From positions 3,348,001 through 3,412,000 of the forward strand of contig NZ_CP060402.1 of assembly GCF_015040615.1 (NCBI RefSeq): DNA of 64,000 nucleotides. The letters run 5' to 3'. This DNA is from Microbacterium sp. YJN-G (GTDB lineage Bacteria; Actinomycetota; Actinomycetes; Actinomycetales; Microbacteriaceae). Below are positions 51,866 through 60,849 of the stretch, one piece after another; the first letter of the stretch is position 1; every line of letters begins with the position of its first letter. The translations under genes were made by a program, and so were the position numbers. Under the pieces are notes generated by a model. The model was not told the DNA's origin. It saw nothing but the letters and a program-made list of their open reading frames with translations, and searched no databases.

Positions 51866-52848
51866 AATCTCACCCGCCACAGCAGCAGGAGGAACCCGAG
51901 GATCGACACGAGCGTGAGGGCGATCGCGAGATTCGGAGTGTCGACGCGGATCACCTGAGCCTGACCTTTCAGCGCCGTCGCCTCCTGCTTCTGGATCTCG
52001 GTGATGATGTCGGCCACGGTCGTCGTGTCGCGCAGCGGGTACGACTGGCCGCCGGTGAGCCGGGCGGCATCGGCAAGCTCGGCGCTGACCTGCGGATCCT
52101 TGCCCTGCACCGGGTTGAGCGCGAACACCCGCACGCCGCGCGACTGGGCGAACTGCGCCGCCTCTTCGACGGTGAGGATCGAGGCGCCGGCGAGCTCGTT
52201 GTCGGTGGCGAGGATCACGGAGCGGCTGCGGTCGTCGTCGAGATGGTCGAAGCGCATGGTGCAGGCGGCCAGGCCGTCGCCGATCAGCGAGGCGCCCGGC
52301 CCGTTGAGCGTGCCCACCCAGTGCTCGGGGGTGTCGTCGACGTAATCGAAGCTGGTGCGGATGCTCTTGAGCTGCTCGCGGACGAACGGGTAGTCGTCGG
52401 TGAGGGGAAAGACCTGCACGGGCGAGCTGTTGAAGATCGTCAACCCGATCCGCTCGCCCTCGAAGCCCTCCAGCAGCTCCTCGAACACCGTGAGCACCTC
52501 GACGTCGACATCGGACATCGAGCCCGACACGTCCAGGCACAGCATGATGTCGCGACTCGTGTTGATCGGCTGGATCGTCTTGGCCGACATCGGCCGGGCG
52601 GCGACGACGCCCGTGAGCAGCACCGCCACCGCGCCGACGGCGAGCACACCGGCGAGCAGGCCGATCCGCCGGCGCACGGCGGTGCGGAACGAGGGCAGCC
52701 CGCGCAGCCGCTCGGCGCGCGAGACCAGTGCCGAGGGGTCGGCGTCGGCCCGCCGGCGGCCCCGCAGCCCGAGCAGGATGCCGATGAGCACGGCCACCAC
52801 GAGCACGCCGACGGCGACCAGCACGATCCACCAGGTGTTCAGTGCCAC
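51862..52848 (-). CDS. VWA domain membrane protein (BatA-like)
   Basis: This 328-residue protein has N-terminal membrane helices (about residues 4-26 and 58-82), a VWA domain with an intact MIDAS start (LCLDVSGSMSD near residue 98), and a C-terminal helix (LAIALTLVSILGFLLLLW). VWA proteins beside MoxR and DUF58 bind metal and partner proteins in a chaperone-like envelope complex. GTG 52848 is chosen since it overlaps the upstream gene by ten bases, the usual spacing in this operon. Confidence 0.85.
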   Translation of the reverse strand: MALNTWWIVLVAVGVLVVAVLIGILLGLRGRRRADADPSALVSRAERLRGLPSFRTAVRRRIGLLAGVLAVGAVAVLLTGVVAARPMSAKTIQPINTSRDIMLCLDVSGSMSDVDVEVLTVFEELLEGFEGERIGLTIFNSSPVQVFPLTDDYPFVREQLKSIRTSFDYVDDTPEHWVGTLNGPGASLIGDGLAACTMRFDHLDDDRSRSVILATDNELAGASILTVEEAAQFAQSRGVRVFALNPVQGKDPQVSAELADAARLTGGQSYPLRDTTTVADIITEIQKQEATALKGQAQVIRVDTPNLAIALTLVSILGFLLLLWRVRL

Positions 52849-53327
52849 GTGCTCACCACCTTGCGGGCGGCCTCGGCGCCGTAGACGGGGTCGATCGCGG
52901 GCCCGCGCTGGAAGATGCTCGGATAGTAATGCCGGCGGATCGCGTCGATGAGTGCGGGATCCACGCCACGGGCGACGAGATCGTCGAGAGCGAGCACGGG
53001 CGCCTCGAGACCGGAGTACTCGTTCACGAAGCCGCGCACGGCCCGGCTGAGCTCGAGATTCGCCCGCTTCGGATCCATATTCCCCGAACGGTATGAATCC
53101 TCGATGCCCTGAACCACGCCGAGGTACTCGGTGCGCAGCTGGGCGAGCACCTCCGCCGTCGGCGGGGTGAGTAGCGGAGCTCCGGCCAGCGTGATGCTGC
53201 GCCGCGGCCGGGTGAGCACGATCAGCAGCCAGGCGGCCAGACCCAGCAGCAGCAGGATGCCGATGGCCAGCAGAATCCACCCCCAGCCGTACTGCGCGGG
53301 CGGGTAGAGGTCGTCAGATGCGAGCAT
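52839..53327 (-). CDS. Single-pass membrane protein of the MoxR-VWA operon (DUF4381-like)
   Basis: This 162-residue protein has one membrane helix (GWGWILLAIGILLLLGLAAWLLIV, around residues 15-38, cited by GWGWILL and WLLIV) and a helical cytoplasmic domain with QLRTEYLGVVQGIEDSYRSG and RAVRGFVNEYSG. It occupies the place of the small DUF4381-type protein in Bat-like operons. It overlaps the DUF58 gene by 14 bp. Confidence 0.75.
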   Translation of the reverse strand: MLASDDLYPPAQYGWGWILLAIGILLLLGLAAWLLIVLTRPRRSITLAGAPLLTPPTAEVLAQLRTEYLGVVQGIEDSYRSGNMDPKRANLELSRAVRGFVNEYSGLEAPVLALDDLVARGVDPALIDAIRRHYYPSIFQRGPAIDPVYGAEAARKVVSTWH

Positions 53328-54216
53328 GCGACCTCCTGTTCAGCATGGTCAGCAGCACCGGCACCGCGGCATCCTGACCGCCGAACTCGGCGTGCGTGAT
53401 CTCGTGCCGGCGCAGCACCGCATCGCGGTGCGCCGTATCGGCGGCCTCCTGGGCGGCGAGCTCGGCCATCACCTCGGCATCCCCGTGCACGAACTCGGGG
53501 ATGCGCCAGCCGCTGTCGGCGTCCCGGCGCCGTCGCGCCCCCGTCGCGGCCGGGAGGCCCGCGGGCAGCACCGGCTCGGCGTCGCGCACCGTGAGCCACA
53601 GCACGTCGTGCTGCACCCGCAGCCGGCGCAGCAGCCGGTCGGTGTCGGCGGTCAGCGGGGCCTCGTCGGTGATGATCACGACGATGCAGCGGTGCGCGAT
53701 GGTGCGCGCCGCGAAGCGCAGCAGCGCGTCGCGGTCGCTGGGGGCGGCGGTGTCGTCGATCGCCCGGCTGATCGTGCGCAGCGAATGCTCCAGCGCTCCC
53801 TCGGTGCCGCCGGGGGCGAGGCGGCGCACGCCCGTGGCATCCCCGTGCACGACGGTGAAGTCGTCGCCGTGCCGCACGGTGAGGAATCCGAGGGCGCCCG
53901 TCAGCAACACGACGAGGTCGCGCTTGGGCAGCTCATCCTCGGCCAGGGCTTTCATGCCTCGTCCGGAATCAACCAGGAACAGCACGGTGTGGCGGCGTGT
54001 GGCCTTGGTGCGCTTGATGAGCGGCTCGCCGTGCCGTGCCGTCGCCCGCCAGTCGATGTCGCGCACCTGATCTCCGTACTCGTACGGCCGCAGGTCCTCG
54101 AAGTCGAGGCTGCGACCGCGCAGCAGCGAGGCGTACGCGCCGTCCAGCGCGTGCATCGACTTCTGCGACGAGCGGATGAAGAGCTTGCTCTTCACCTGGG
54201 TGATCAAGGTGGTCAT
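53314..54216 (-). CDS. DUF58 domain protein
   Basis: This 300-residue protein contains the DUF58 signature DLRPYEYGDQVRDIDWRATARHGEPLIKRT near residue 40 (cited by YEYGDQVRDIDW) and a VWA-like fold downstream (FLVDSGRGMKAL). DUF58 proteins nearly always accompany MoxR ATPases. It lies 6 bp after the MoxR stop and would be soluble or peripheral. Confidence 0.9.
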   Translation of the reverse strand: MTTLITQVKSKLFIRSSQKSMHALDGAYASLLRGRSLDFEDLRPYEYGDQVRDIDWRATARHGEPLIKRTKATRRHTVLFLVDSGRGMKALAEDELPKRDLVVLLTGALGFLTVRHGDDFTVVHGDATGVRRLAPGGTEGALEHSLRTISRAIDDTAAPSDRDALLRFAARTIAHRCIVVIITDEAPLTADTDRLLRRLRVQHDVLWLTVRDAEPVLPAGLPAATGARRRRDADSGWRIPEFVHGDAEVMAELAAQEAADTAHRDAVLRRHEITHAEFGGQDAAVPVLLTMLNRRSHARI

Positions 54217-54222
54217 GAAGGG

Positions 54223-55362
54223 TTACGGCGTCGGCACGGCGGCGAAGATCTGGTCGATGATCTCCTCGCTGCGCACGCCCTCGGCGTCGGCCTCGAAGGT
54301 GAGCAGCACCCGGTGGCGCAGCACGAGGTGGCGCAGCGCGCGGATGTCCTCGGGCAGCACGTGCGTGCGCCCGTTCAGCAGCGCCAGCGCGCGCGAGGCC
54401 TGCAGGAACGCGATGCTCGCCCGCGGGCTCGCCCCGTACTTGATGTACCGGGCGCGATCCTCGCCGATGTACGGTGCAGGATTGCGGGTCACATAGGCGA
54501 GCTGCACGATGTAGTTGCGGATCGCGGGGTCGACGTACACCGTCGACGTGATGCGCTGCAGGTCGTGCACGTCGTCGAGCGAGATCGCCCCGGGCACGTG
54601 ACGGTCGGGATCGAGCACGCCGGAGTCGATGCGGCCCAGGATCTCGAACTCCTCGGCGGGGCTGGGGTACTCGACGATCTCCTTGAGCAGGAAGCGGTCC
54701 ATCTGGGCCTCGGGCAGCTCGTAGGTGCCTTCCTGTTCGATCGGGTTCTGCGTCGCGATCACCAGGAACGGGCGAGGCAGGTGGTGCACCTCGCCGCCGA
54801 TCGTCGTCTGCCGCTCCTGCATGGCCTCGAGCATCGCCGACTGGGTCTTGGCGCTGGAGCGGTTGATCTCGTCGAGCAGCACGAAGTTCGCGTGCACCGG
54901 CCCGAGCACCGTGCGGAACGTGCCGGTGGCCGCGTCGTAGATCTGGCTGCCGGTGATGTCGCTGGGCAGCAGGTCGGGCGTGCACTGGATGCGACGGAAC
55001 GTCGCCTTCACGGTGTCGGCGAGGGTGGATGCCGCGGTCGTCTTGGCCAGCCCCGGCACCGACTCGAGCAGGATGTGCCCGCGCGCCAGCAGCGAGACGA
55101 GCAGGCTGGTGCGCAGCCGGTCCTGGCCGACCATCTTCGTCGAGTACGAGTCGGTGATGATCTTCAGGATGCGCTGCGCGCGGGCGAGATCGTCCGGGGT
55201 GGCGTGCGAAGCGGATGCCGCGGCCGGGACGACGGCATCCGGAGCGGGAGACAACGCGGGAGCCGGAGCCGGCGCCGCCGGAGCCGGCGGGGGCGGGGGA
55301 GGTGCGGATGCGGTGGATCCGAGCACCGTGGCGGGCCCGGGCACCGGGGGGAAGTCGGTCAT
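54223..55362 (-). CDS. MoxR family AAA+ ATPase
   Basis: This 379-residue ATPase has a Pro/Ala-rich N-terminal 60 residues and a MoxR core: Walker A GLAKTTAAST, Walker B VLLDEINRS, sensor IATQNPIEQEGTYELPEAQMDRF and arginine-finger region. MoxR proteins act as chaperones for metal or cofactor insertion and stress adaptation with their VWA partners, all encoded downstream here. ATG 55362 has GAGGAGA upstream; an ATG at 55377 is the alternative. First gene of the operon. Confidence 0.93.
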   Translation of the reverse strand: MTDFPPVPGPATVLGSTASAPPPPPPAPAAPAPAPALSPAPDAVVPAAASASHATPDDLARAQRILKIITDSYSTKMVGQDRLRTSLLVSLLARGHILLESVPGLAKTTAASTLADTVKATFRRIQCTPDLLPSDITGSQIYDAATGTFRTVLGPVHANFVLLDEINRSSAKTQSAMLEAMQERQTTIGGEVHHLPRPFLVIATQNPIEQEGTYELPEAQMDRFLLKEIVEYPSPAEEFEILGRIDSGVLDPDRHVPGAISLDDVHDLQRITSTVYVDPAIRNYIVQLAYVTRNPAPYIGEDRARYIKYGASPRASIAFLQASRALALLNGRTHVLPEDIRALRHLVLRHRVLLTFEADAEGVRSEEIIDQIFAAVPTP

Positions 55363-55551
55363 CGCTGGTCTCCTCATCCATCGGGGATCGATGGCGGCCG
55401 CTGATCCCCGGGTACAGGGTAGCCGCCGGTGCCGAACGGGGCCTCCGAGGGGCGCCGAAGGCCCCTCCGCTAGGATGGTGACGCCCGTTCGGGCCAGCTC
55501 ATCTGCCGGTGCAAACCCGGCGAACAGCGTGCAGTACCAGGGGGTTCACCC

Positions 55552-56838
55552 ATGCCAGGAATCGTGATCGTCGGCGTCCAGTGGGGCGATGAGGGCAAGG
55601 GCAAGGCGACAGACCTGCTCGGCGAGCGCACCGACTGGGTCGTCAAGTTCAACGGCGGCAACAACGCCGGGCACACCGTCGTCGTCGGCGACGAGAAGTA
55701 CGCCCTGCACCTGCTGCCATCGGGCATCCTCACCCCCGGCGTCAACGCCGTGATCGGCAACGGCGTCGTCGTCGACCTGGAGGTGCTGTTCCAGGAGCTC
55801 GAGGCGCTCTCGGCGCGCGGCGTCGACGTGTCGAAGCTGAAGGTCAGCGCCAACGCGCACATCATCACGCAGTACCACCGCACGCTCGACAAGGTCACCG
55901 AGCGCTTCCTCGGCAAGCGCAACATCGGCACCACCGGCCGCGGTATCGGCCCGGCCTACGCCGACAAGATCAACCGCGTCGGCATCCGAGTGCAGGACCT
56001 CTACGACGAGAACATCCTGCGGCAGAAGGTCGAGGGAGCCCTCGACCAGAAGAACCACCTGCTGGTGAAGGTGTTCAACCGCCGCGCCATCACCTGCGAC
56101 GAGATCGTCGACGAGCTGCTCTCGTACGCCGAGCGGCTGCGTCCGATGGTCGCCGACACCGGTCACCTGGTCGACGAGGCGCTCAGCCGCGGTGAGGTCG
56201 TCGTCTTCGAGGGTGGCCAGGCCACCATGCTCGACGTCGACCACGGCACCTACCCGTTCGTCACCTCGTCCACCGCGACCGCCGCGGGTGCGGCAGCCGG
56301 GTCGGGCGTCGGCCCGAACCGCCTGGACCGCATCGTCGGCATCGTGAAGGCGTACACGACGCGCGTGGGCTCGGGTCCGTTCCCCACCGAGCTGCTCGAC
56401 GAGATGGGCGAGTGGCTGCGCAAGACCGGTTTCGAGTACGGCACCACCACCGGTCGCCTGCGCCGCACCGGCTGGTACGACGCGCCGATCACCCGCTACG
56501 CGACCCGCGTGAACGGCATCACCGACCTGGTGCTCACCAAGCTCGACGTGCTCACCGGGCTCAAGCAGATCCCGGTCTGCGTGGCGTACGACGTCGACGG
56601 TGAGCGCTTCGACGACGTGCCGGTCAACCAGACCGACTTCCACCACGCGAAGCCGATCTACGAGTACTTCCCCGGCTGGAGTGAGGACATCTCCAAGGCG
56701 CGCTCGTTCGAGGACCTGCCGCAGAACGCGCAGGACTACGTGCTGACCCTCGAGAAGATGAGCAACACGCGCATCTCGGTCATCGGCGTCGGACCCGAGC
56801 GCGAGCAGGTCATCGTCCGCCACGACCTGCTCGACTAG
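55552..56838 (+). CDS. purA: Adenylosuccinate synthetase
   Basis: This 428-residue enzyme makes adenylosuccinate from IMP and aspartate with GTP, the first step from IMP to [16 protein letters not shown] at the N-terminus holds the P-loop and catalytic Asp; [11 protein letters not shown] with catalytic His, GPAYADK and the VGxGPFPTEL region are all present. Length is normal. AGGGGG lies eight bases before the ATG and TAGGAT (55471-55476) is a possible -10, giving a leader of about 75 nt that contains a GCCGG hairpin (55512-55528). Confidence 0.97.
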   Translation: MPGIVIVGVQWGDEGKGKATDLLGERTDWVVKFNGGNNAGHTVVVGDEKYALHLLPSGILTPGVNAVIGNGVVVDLEVLFQELEALSARGVDVSKLKVSANAHIITQYHRTLDKVTERFLGKRNIGTTGRGIGPAYADKINRVGIRVQDLYDENILRQKVEGALDQKNHLLVKVFNRRAITCDEIVDELLSYAERLRPMVADTGHLVDEALSRGEVVVFEGGQATMLDVDHGTYPFVTSSTATAAGAAAGSGVGPNRLDRIVGIVKAYTTRVGSGPFPTELLDEMGEWLRKTGFEYGTTTGRLRRTGWYDAPITRYATRVNGITDLVLTKLDVLTGLKQIPVCVAYDVDGERFDDVPVNQTDFHHAKPIYEYFPGWSEDISKARSFEDLPQNAQDYVLTLEKMSNTRISVIGVGPEREQVIVRHDLLD

Positions 56839-56859
56839 GGCATTCCGGCCAACCCCACC

Positions 56860-56922
56860 CGTCTATATGGCGCTTACGCACGGTATCGGTGCCCTGAATC
56901 GGGATTATGCGCCATATAGACG
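56860..56922. repeat. 14-bp perfect inverted repeat downstream of purA
   Basis: CGTCTATATGGCGC (56860-56873) is exactly inverted at 56909-56922, with a 35-bp spacer. The ATAT-containing arms are unusual for this genome. Too long a loop for a classic terminator; it resembles the ends of a small mobile element or a protein-binding site pair. It lies between purA and the lactonase gene, both on the plus strand. Confidence 0.8.
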
Positions 56923-56943
56923 AGAATTCGTGGAGGGATCAGC

Positions 56944-58041
56944 ATGACGCGGTTCTGGGTCGGCGGCTACGGCGCCGACATGGACGGGGATGCCGAGGGC
57001 ATCGGATACCTCGCCGTCGATGACGGCCGCGGACCATCGACCCTCCGGTGGCGCGGGGTGGCCGCGCCGGTGGCATCCCCCTCCTGGCTGGCCGCGCACC
57101 CGTCGCTCGACGTCGTCTACGCGGCGCTCGAGGGCGCCGGTGCGGTGCAGGCCTTCGCCCGCGCGGGGGAGACCACCCTGCGCGCGCTCGGGCCGGCCCT
57201 GCCGGCCGGCGACTCGGTCTGCCACCTCGCGGTCTCGCCCGTCGGACGCGCGCTGATCGCCAGCTGTTACGGCGACGGCCGGGTCGTGCGCTTCGGGATC
57301 GCCGCCGACGGATCGCTCGTCGCGGCGGCGCCCGACAAGGCGGCCGCGCTGCGCGCGGCGCTTTTCGGCGAGGAAGCGGAAGAACAGCGGGATGCCGCAG
57401 CGGCATCCGACCCGCACCCGACCCCCGCAGGCGAAGAGCCGCGGGTGTCGCACGCCCACGCCGCCGTCTTCCTGCCCGACGGGCGCATCGCGACCACCGA
57501 CCTCGGCTTCGACCTGGTGCGCATCTGGCGCCCTTCGACCACCGGACTGACCATCGATCACGAGGTCGTGTTGCCGCGCGGCACGGGGCCGCGACACATG
57601 GTGCTGCATCCCAGCGGGCACCTGCACGTGGTCACCGAGTACTCCTGCGAGGTGTTCACCCTCGCCGCCGCGCGCGACGGACGCTGGGGGCTGGTCTCGG
57701 CGACGCCGGCCTCGCCCATCGCACAGATCGGCACCGACTTCCCGGCCGAGCTGGCTGTCGCGCGCGACGGGCACACCCTGTACACGGCACTGCGCGGCAG
57801 CAACACCCTCGCGGCGCTGCGCGTGAAGGATTCCGGCGGGGCCGTCGAGCCGTTCGCGCTCGCCGATTCGGGCGTCGACTGGCCGCGCCACCACCTCGTG
57901 CACGAGGGCGTGCTGCTCGTGGCGGGTCAGCGCTCCGGCACGGTGAGCGCCGTCGACCTCGACGAGCGCACCGGCGCTCCGCGCGAGGTGCGGCACGTGA
58001 CCCCGGCCCCGACGCCGACGGTCATCCTGCCCATGCGCTGA
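56944..58041 (+). CDS. Lactonase family beta-propeller protein (6-phosphogluconolactonase-like)
   Basis: This 365-residue protein has repeated propeller-blade strands (VGGYGADMDGDAEGIG, RHMVLHPSGHLHVVTEYS, DGHTLYTALRGSNTLAAL) typical of the YbhE/Pgl lactonase family, including the GPRHMVLHPSG hallmark. Members hydrolyse 6-phosphogluconolactone or related lactones; the substrate here is not certain. An Ala/Glu-rich insert lies near residue 140. GGAGGG precedes the ATG. Confidence 0.85.
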   Translation: MTRFWVGGYGADMDGDAEGIGYLAVDDGRGPSTLRWRGVAAPVASPSWLAAHPSLDVVYAALEGAGAVQAFARAGETTLRALGPALPAGDSVCHLAVSPVGRALIASCYGDGRVVRFGIAADGSLVAAAPDKAAALRAALFGEEAEEQRDAAAASDPHPTPAGEEPRVSHAHAAVFLPDGRIATTDLGFDLVRIWRPSTTGLTIDHEVVLPRGTGPRHMVLHPSGHLHVVTEYSCEVFTLAAARDGRWGLVSATPASPIAQIGTDFPAELAVARDGHTLYTALRGSNTLAALRVKDSGGAVEPFALADSGVDWPRHHLVHEGVLLVAGQRSGTVSAVDLDERTGAPREVRHVTPAPTPTVILPMR

Positions 58042-58081
58042 GGCGGGTTCGCCGGCGACCGCGGTCGGGCGCGATCAGGCC

Positions 58082-58200
58082 CCGCGGATGGAAAACGCAT
58101 ATTCCCGGCACCCCGTGGCGACGTTTTCGATCCGTGAGCTCGCGCCGCGGATGCAGAACGCATGCTCGCGGCATCCCGTGGCGGCGTTTTCCATCCGTGA
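58082..58200. repeat. Two tandem 56-bp imperfect palindromes
   Basis: Copies at 58082-58137 and 58145-58200 are about 86% identical (8 differences in 56). Each begins CCGCGGATG and ends ATCCGTGA, and each can fold because GGATGGAAAACG-like left arms pair with CGTTTTCGATCC-like right arms. They lie between the lactonase and oxidoreductase genes, 40 bp after the former, so one role could be termination. Confidence 0.82.
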
Positions 58201-58281
58201 CGGCGTGCAGCACCGGAGCATCCCAGCACCCTGCGCCCCCGCGCCCGGCCCCCGCACGAGTCGGCGCGTAGGCTCGGCCGC

Positions 58282-59691
58282 ATGAGCGACGAATACGACC
58301 TGATCGTGCTGGGAGCGGGACCGGTCGGCGAGAACGTGGCCGACCGGGCGGTGCAGGGCGGGCTGACCGCCGTGATCATGGAGAGCGAGCTGGTCGGCGG
58401 CGAATGCTCGTACTGGGCGTGCACGCCGTCGAAGGCGCTGCTGCGTCCGGCGCAGGCGCTGCGCGCCGCCCAGCATGTGCGTGGCGTCACCGGCGGCGAG
58501 CTCGACCCGTCCGCCGTGCTCGCCCGCCGTGACTCCTTCACGGCCGGATGGTCGGATGCCGGGCAGGTCGACTGGCTGCGCAGCGCCGGGATCGACCTGG
58601 TGCGCGGTCACGGTCGCCTGACCGGGGAGCGCGAGGTCACGGTCGCCACCGACCAGGGCGAGCGGATGCTGCGTGCCCGGCACGCGGTCGCCGTCTGCAC
58701 CGGCACGGATGCCGCGATCCCCGGCATCCCGGGCCTGGCCGAATCCGCACCGTGGACGAGCCGCGAAGCGACCAGCGCCGAGGAGGTGCCCGAATCGCTC
58801 GTGATCATCGGCGGGGGAGTGGTCGGGGTCGAGATGGCCACCGCCTACGCCGGACTCGGCTCAGCTGTCACCCTGCTCGCCCGCGGCGGGCTGCTCGAGC
58901 GCATGGAGCGCTTCGCCGGCGAACAGGTCGCCGAGGGACTGCGCGACCTCGGCGTCGACGTGCGCCTGCACACGACGACCGCCGAGGTGCGGCGCGACGC
59001 TGACGGCGTGACGGTGACCACCGGCGACGGCGAGTCGATCACGGCATCCGAGGTGCTCGCCGCCACCGGCCGCACCCCGCGCACCGGTGACATCGGGATC
59101 GAGACCGTGGGGCTGGAGCCCGGCCGGTCGATCGACGTCGACGACACGCTGCGGATACCCGGGGTGGACTGGCTGTACGCGGTCGGCGATGCTAACGGGC
59201 GCGCGCTGCTGACGCACCAGGGCAAGTACCAGGCCCGCGCGGCGGGCGATGTGATCGCGGCGCGCTCGCGCGGCGAGGTGATCGCCGACGACGCGTGGGG
59301 CCGGCACGTCGCGACGGCCGACCACTCCGCCGTGCCGCAGGTGGTCTTCTCCGCCCCGGAGGTCGCCTCGGTGGGGATGACGGCGGATGCTGCGCGCGAG
59401 GCAGGCCGTGCGACCGAGGTCGTCGATCACGACCTGGGCTCGGTCGCCGGTGCCGGACTGCACGCCGACGGCTACCGCGGCCAGGCGCGCATGGTCGTCG
59501 ACACCGAGCGCGAGGTGGTGCTGGGCGTCACCTTCGTCGGAGCCGACGTGGCCGAGCTGCTGCAGGCGGCCACGTTCGTCGTCGCCGGCGAGGTGCCGAT
59601 CAGCCGGCTCTGGCACGCGGTGCCGGCCTATCCGACGATGAGCGAGATCTGGCTGCGGCTGCTGGAGCGGTACGGGCGGCAGTCGGCCTGA
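58282..59691 (+). CDS. FAD-dependent pyridine nucleotide-disulfide oxidoreductase
   Basis: This 469-residue flavoprotein is of the dihydrolipoamide dehydrogenase / mercuric reductase type. It has an N-terminal FAD site (VLGAGPVGENVA), a redox-active pair in GGECSYWACTPSKALL (Cys-4x-Cys), an NAD(P) motif IIGGGVVGVEMA, YAVGDANGRALLTHQGKYQA and a C-terminal dimer domain with HAVPAYPTMSE, where the usual catalytic His is present. No metal-resistance genes are nearby. The partner substrate is unknown. TAGGCT (58269-58274) seven bases upstream suggests a leaderless mRNA. Confidence 0.9.
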   Translation: MSDEYDLIVLGAGPVGENVADRAVQGGLTAVIMESELVGGECSYWACTPSKALLRPAQALRAAQHVRGVTGGELDPSAVLARRDSFTAGWSDAGQVDWLRSAGIDLVRGHGRLTGEREVTVATDQGERMLRARHAVAVCTGTDAAIPGIPGLAESAPWTSREATSAEEVPESLVIIGGGVVGVEMATAYAGLGSAVTLLARGGLLERMERFAGEQVAEGLRDLGVDVRLHTTTAEVRRDADGVTVTTGDGESITASEVLAATGRTPRTGDIGIETVGLEPGRSIDVDDTLRIPGVDWLYAVGDANGRALLTHQGKYQARAAGDVIAARSRGEVIADDAWGRHVATADHSAVPQVVFSAPEVASVGMTADAAREAGRATEVVDHDLGSVAGAGLHADGYRGQARMVVDTEREVVLGVTFVGADVAELLQAATFVVAGEVPISRLWHAVPAYPTMSEIWLRLLERYGRQSA

Positions 59692-59794
59692 GCGATCCGC
59701 TTCGGCGAGATCGGGGGTGCCGGGAAGTTTCCGCGATCCTCTCCGGTTGTCGGAGGAGTCCCCTACGCTCGAAGGGATGCCAGGAGGTACGTGC

Positions 59795-59875
59795 ATGAGA
59801 GCTGTACTCGCAGCAACCGGGCCGTCGCGCGTTCGACACGCCCGCCCACAGTCGGCAGGCGCCGCGCAGAGCTGA
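59795..59875 (+). CDS. Short leader ORF before the osmoprotectant transporter
   Basis: A 26-codon frame begins with ATG 59795 after a consensus ribosome binding site AGGAGG (59782-59787, seven bases away) and ends with TGA at 59873-59875, overlapping the ATG of the ABC ATPase gene as TGATG. The peptide is Arg/Ala/Ser-rich with five arginines. The strong site in front of this ORF contrasts with the weak one before the ATPase start, suggesting translational coupling. Alternatively GTG 59791 starts an N-extended ATPase in another frame. Confidence 0.5.
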   Translation: MRAVLAATGPSRVRHARPQSAGAAQS

Positions 59876-60849
59876 TGATCGAGTTCACTTCGGTTTCGAA
59901 GCGTTTTCCCGACGGCACCGTCGCCGTCGAGGACTTCAGCCTGGTGCTGCCTTCACGGAAGACGACGGTGCTGGTCGGGTCGTCCGGATCGGGCAAGACG
60001 ACGCTGTTGCGCATGATCAACCGCATGGTCGAGCCCACCTCGGGAACGGTCGCCATCGACGGCGAGAGCGTGCTCGGCCGAGACCCCGTCGAGCTGCGCC
60101 GCGGCATCGGCTACGTGATGCAGAACTCCGGTCTCATGCCGCACTTCACGGTGATCGACAATGTCGCCACGGTGCTGCGGCTCAACGGGGTGAGTCGCCG
60201 CGATGCGCATGCCCGTGCCCGTGAGCTGCTCGACACTGTGGGCCTGGAGCACGGGCTCGCCGAGCGCTACCCGAGTCAGCTCTCCGGCGGACAGCAGCAG
60301 CGCGTCGGCGTCGCCCGCGGACTCGCCGCCGACCCGAACATCCTGCTGATGGACGAGCCGTTCGGCGCCGTCGACCCCATCGTCCGCGCCGACCTGCAGC
60401 AGGAGCTGATCCGCCTGCAGGTCGAGCTCGACAAGACCGTCGTGTTCGTCACACACGACATCGACGAGGCCTTCCTACTCGGCGACCAGGTCGTCATCCT
60501 CGACAAGGCGGCACGGATCGTGCAGGTCGGCAGCCCGAGCGAGATCATCGAGAACCCCGCCGACGAGTTCGTCGAGGCGTTCATCGGATCCGAACGCGGG
60601 CGGCGGGCGCTCACGCTCAAGCAGACGCCGCGCGGCACCGTCGTCGTCGACTCCGAAGGACGCACGCAGGGGGTACTGCGGGATGGTGTCGGGGCCCTTC
60701 GAGAGCCTCAGGGACCCAGCTCGAGCCAGGCGGCCGACTCGGCTGGGGCCCTTCGAGAGCCTCAGGGACCCAGCTCAGGCGAGGCGGCCCTTCGACAGGC
60801 TCAGGGACCCAGCTCGGCTCAGGGGTCCGGGGACGGCGGCTTGACGTGA
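59875..60849 (+). CDS. opuCA: Osmoprotectant (glycine betaine/choline-type) ABC transporter ATPase
   Basis: This 324-residue protein has Walker A GSSGSGKTT, signature LSGGQQQRVG, Walker B ILLMDEPFGAVDP and H-loop THDIDEA, matching OpuCA/ProV ATPases. The CBS domains of some OpuCA proteins are absent. The C-terminal 50 residues are repeat-derived (two GALREPQGPS units and ALRQAQGPS), encoded by interspersed repeats at 60687-60820. It is followed by two permeases and a binding protein. ATG 59875 is preferred by alignment to the family start (MIEFTSVSKRF). Confidence 0.9.
   Translation: MIEFTSVSKRFPDGTVAVEDFSLVLPSRKTTVLVGSSGSGKTTLLRMINRMVEPTSGTVAIDGESVLGRDPVELRRGIGYVMQNSGLMPHFTVIDNVATVLRLNGVSRRDAHARARELLDTVGLEHGLAERYPSQLSGGQQQRVGVARGLAADPNILLMDEPFGAVDPIVRADLQQELIRLQVELDKTVVFVTHDIDEAFLLGDQVVILDKAARIVQVGSPSEIIENPADEFVEAFIGSERGRRALTLKQTPRGTVVVDSEGRTQGVLRDGVGALREPQGPSSSQAADSAGALREPQGPSSGEAALRQAQGPSSAQGSGDGGLT
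60687..60820 (-). repeat. Three interspersed repeats inside the opuCA 3' end
   Basis: GGGGCCCTTCGAGAGCCTCA begins at 60692 and again at 60745, and GCGGCCCTTCGACAGGCTCA at 60784, each followed by GGGACCCAGCTC. All lie in one frame of opuCA and encode repeated LREPQGPSS/LRQAQGPSS segments. Confidence 0.88.

Noticed and set aside
55477..55551. Possible riboswitch in the purA leader.
   Set aside because: The leader has a short GCCGG hairpin but none of the conserved purine, PRPP or ZTP riboswitch elements could be recognised.
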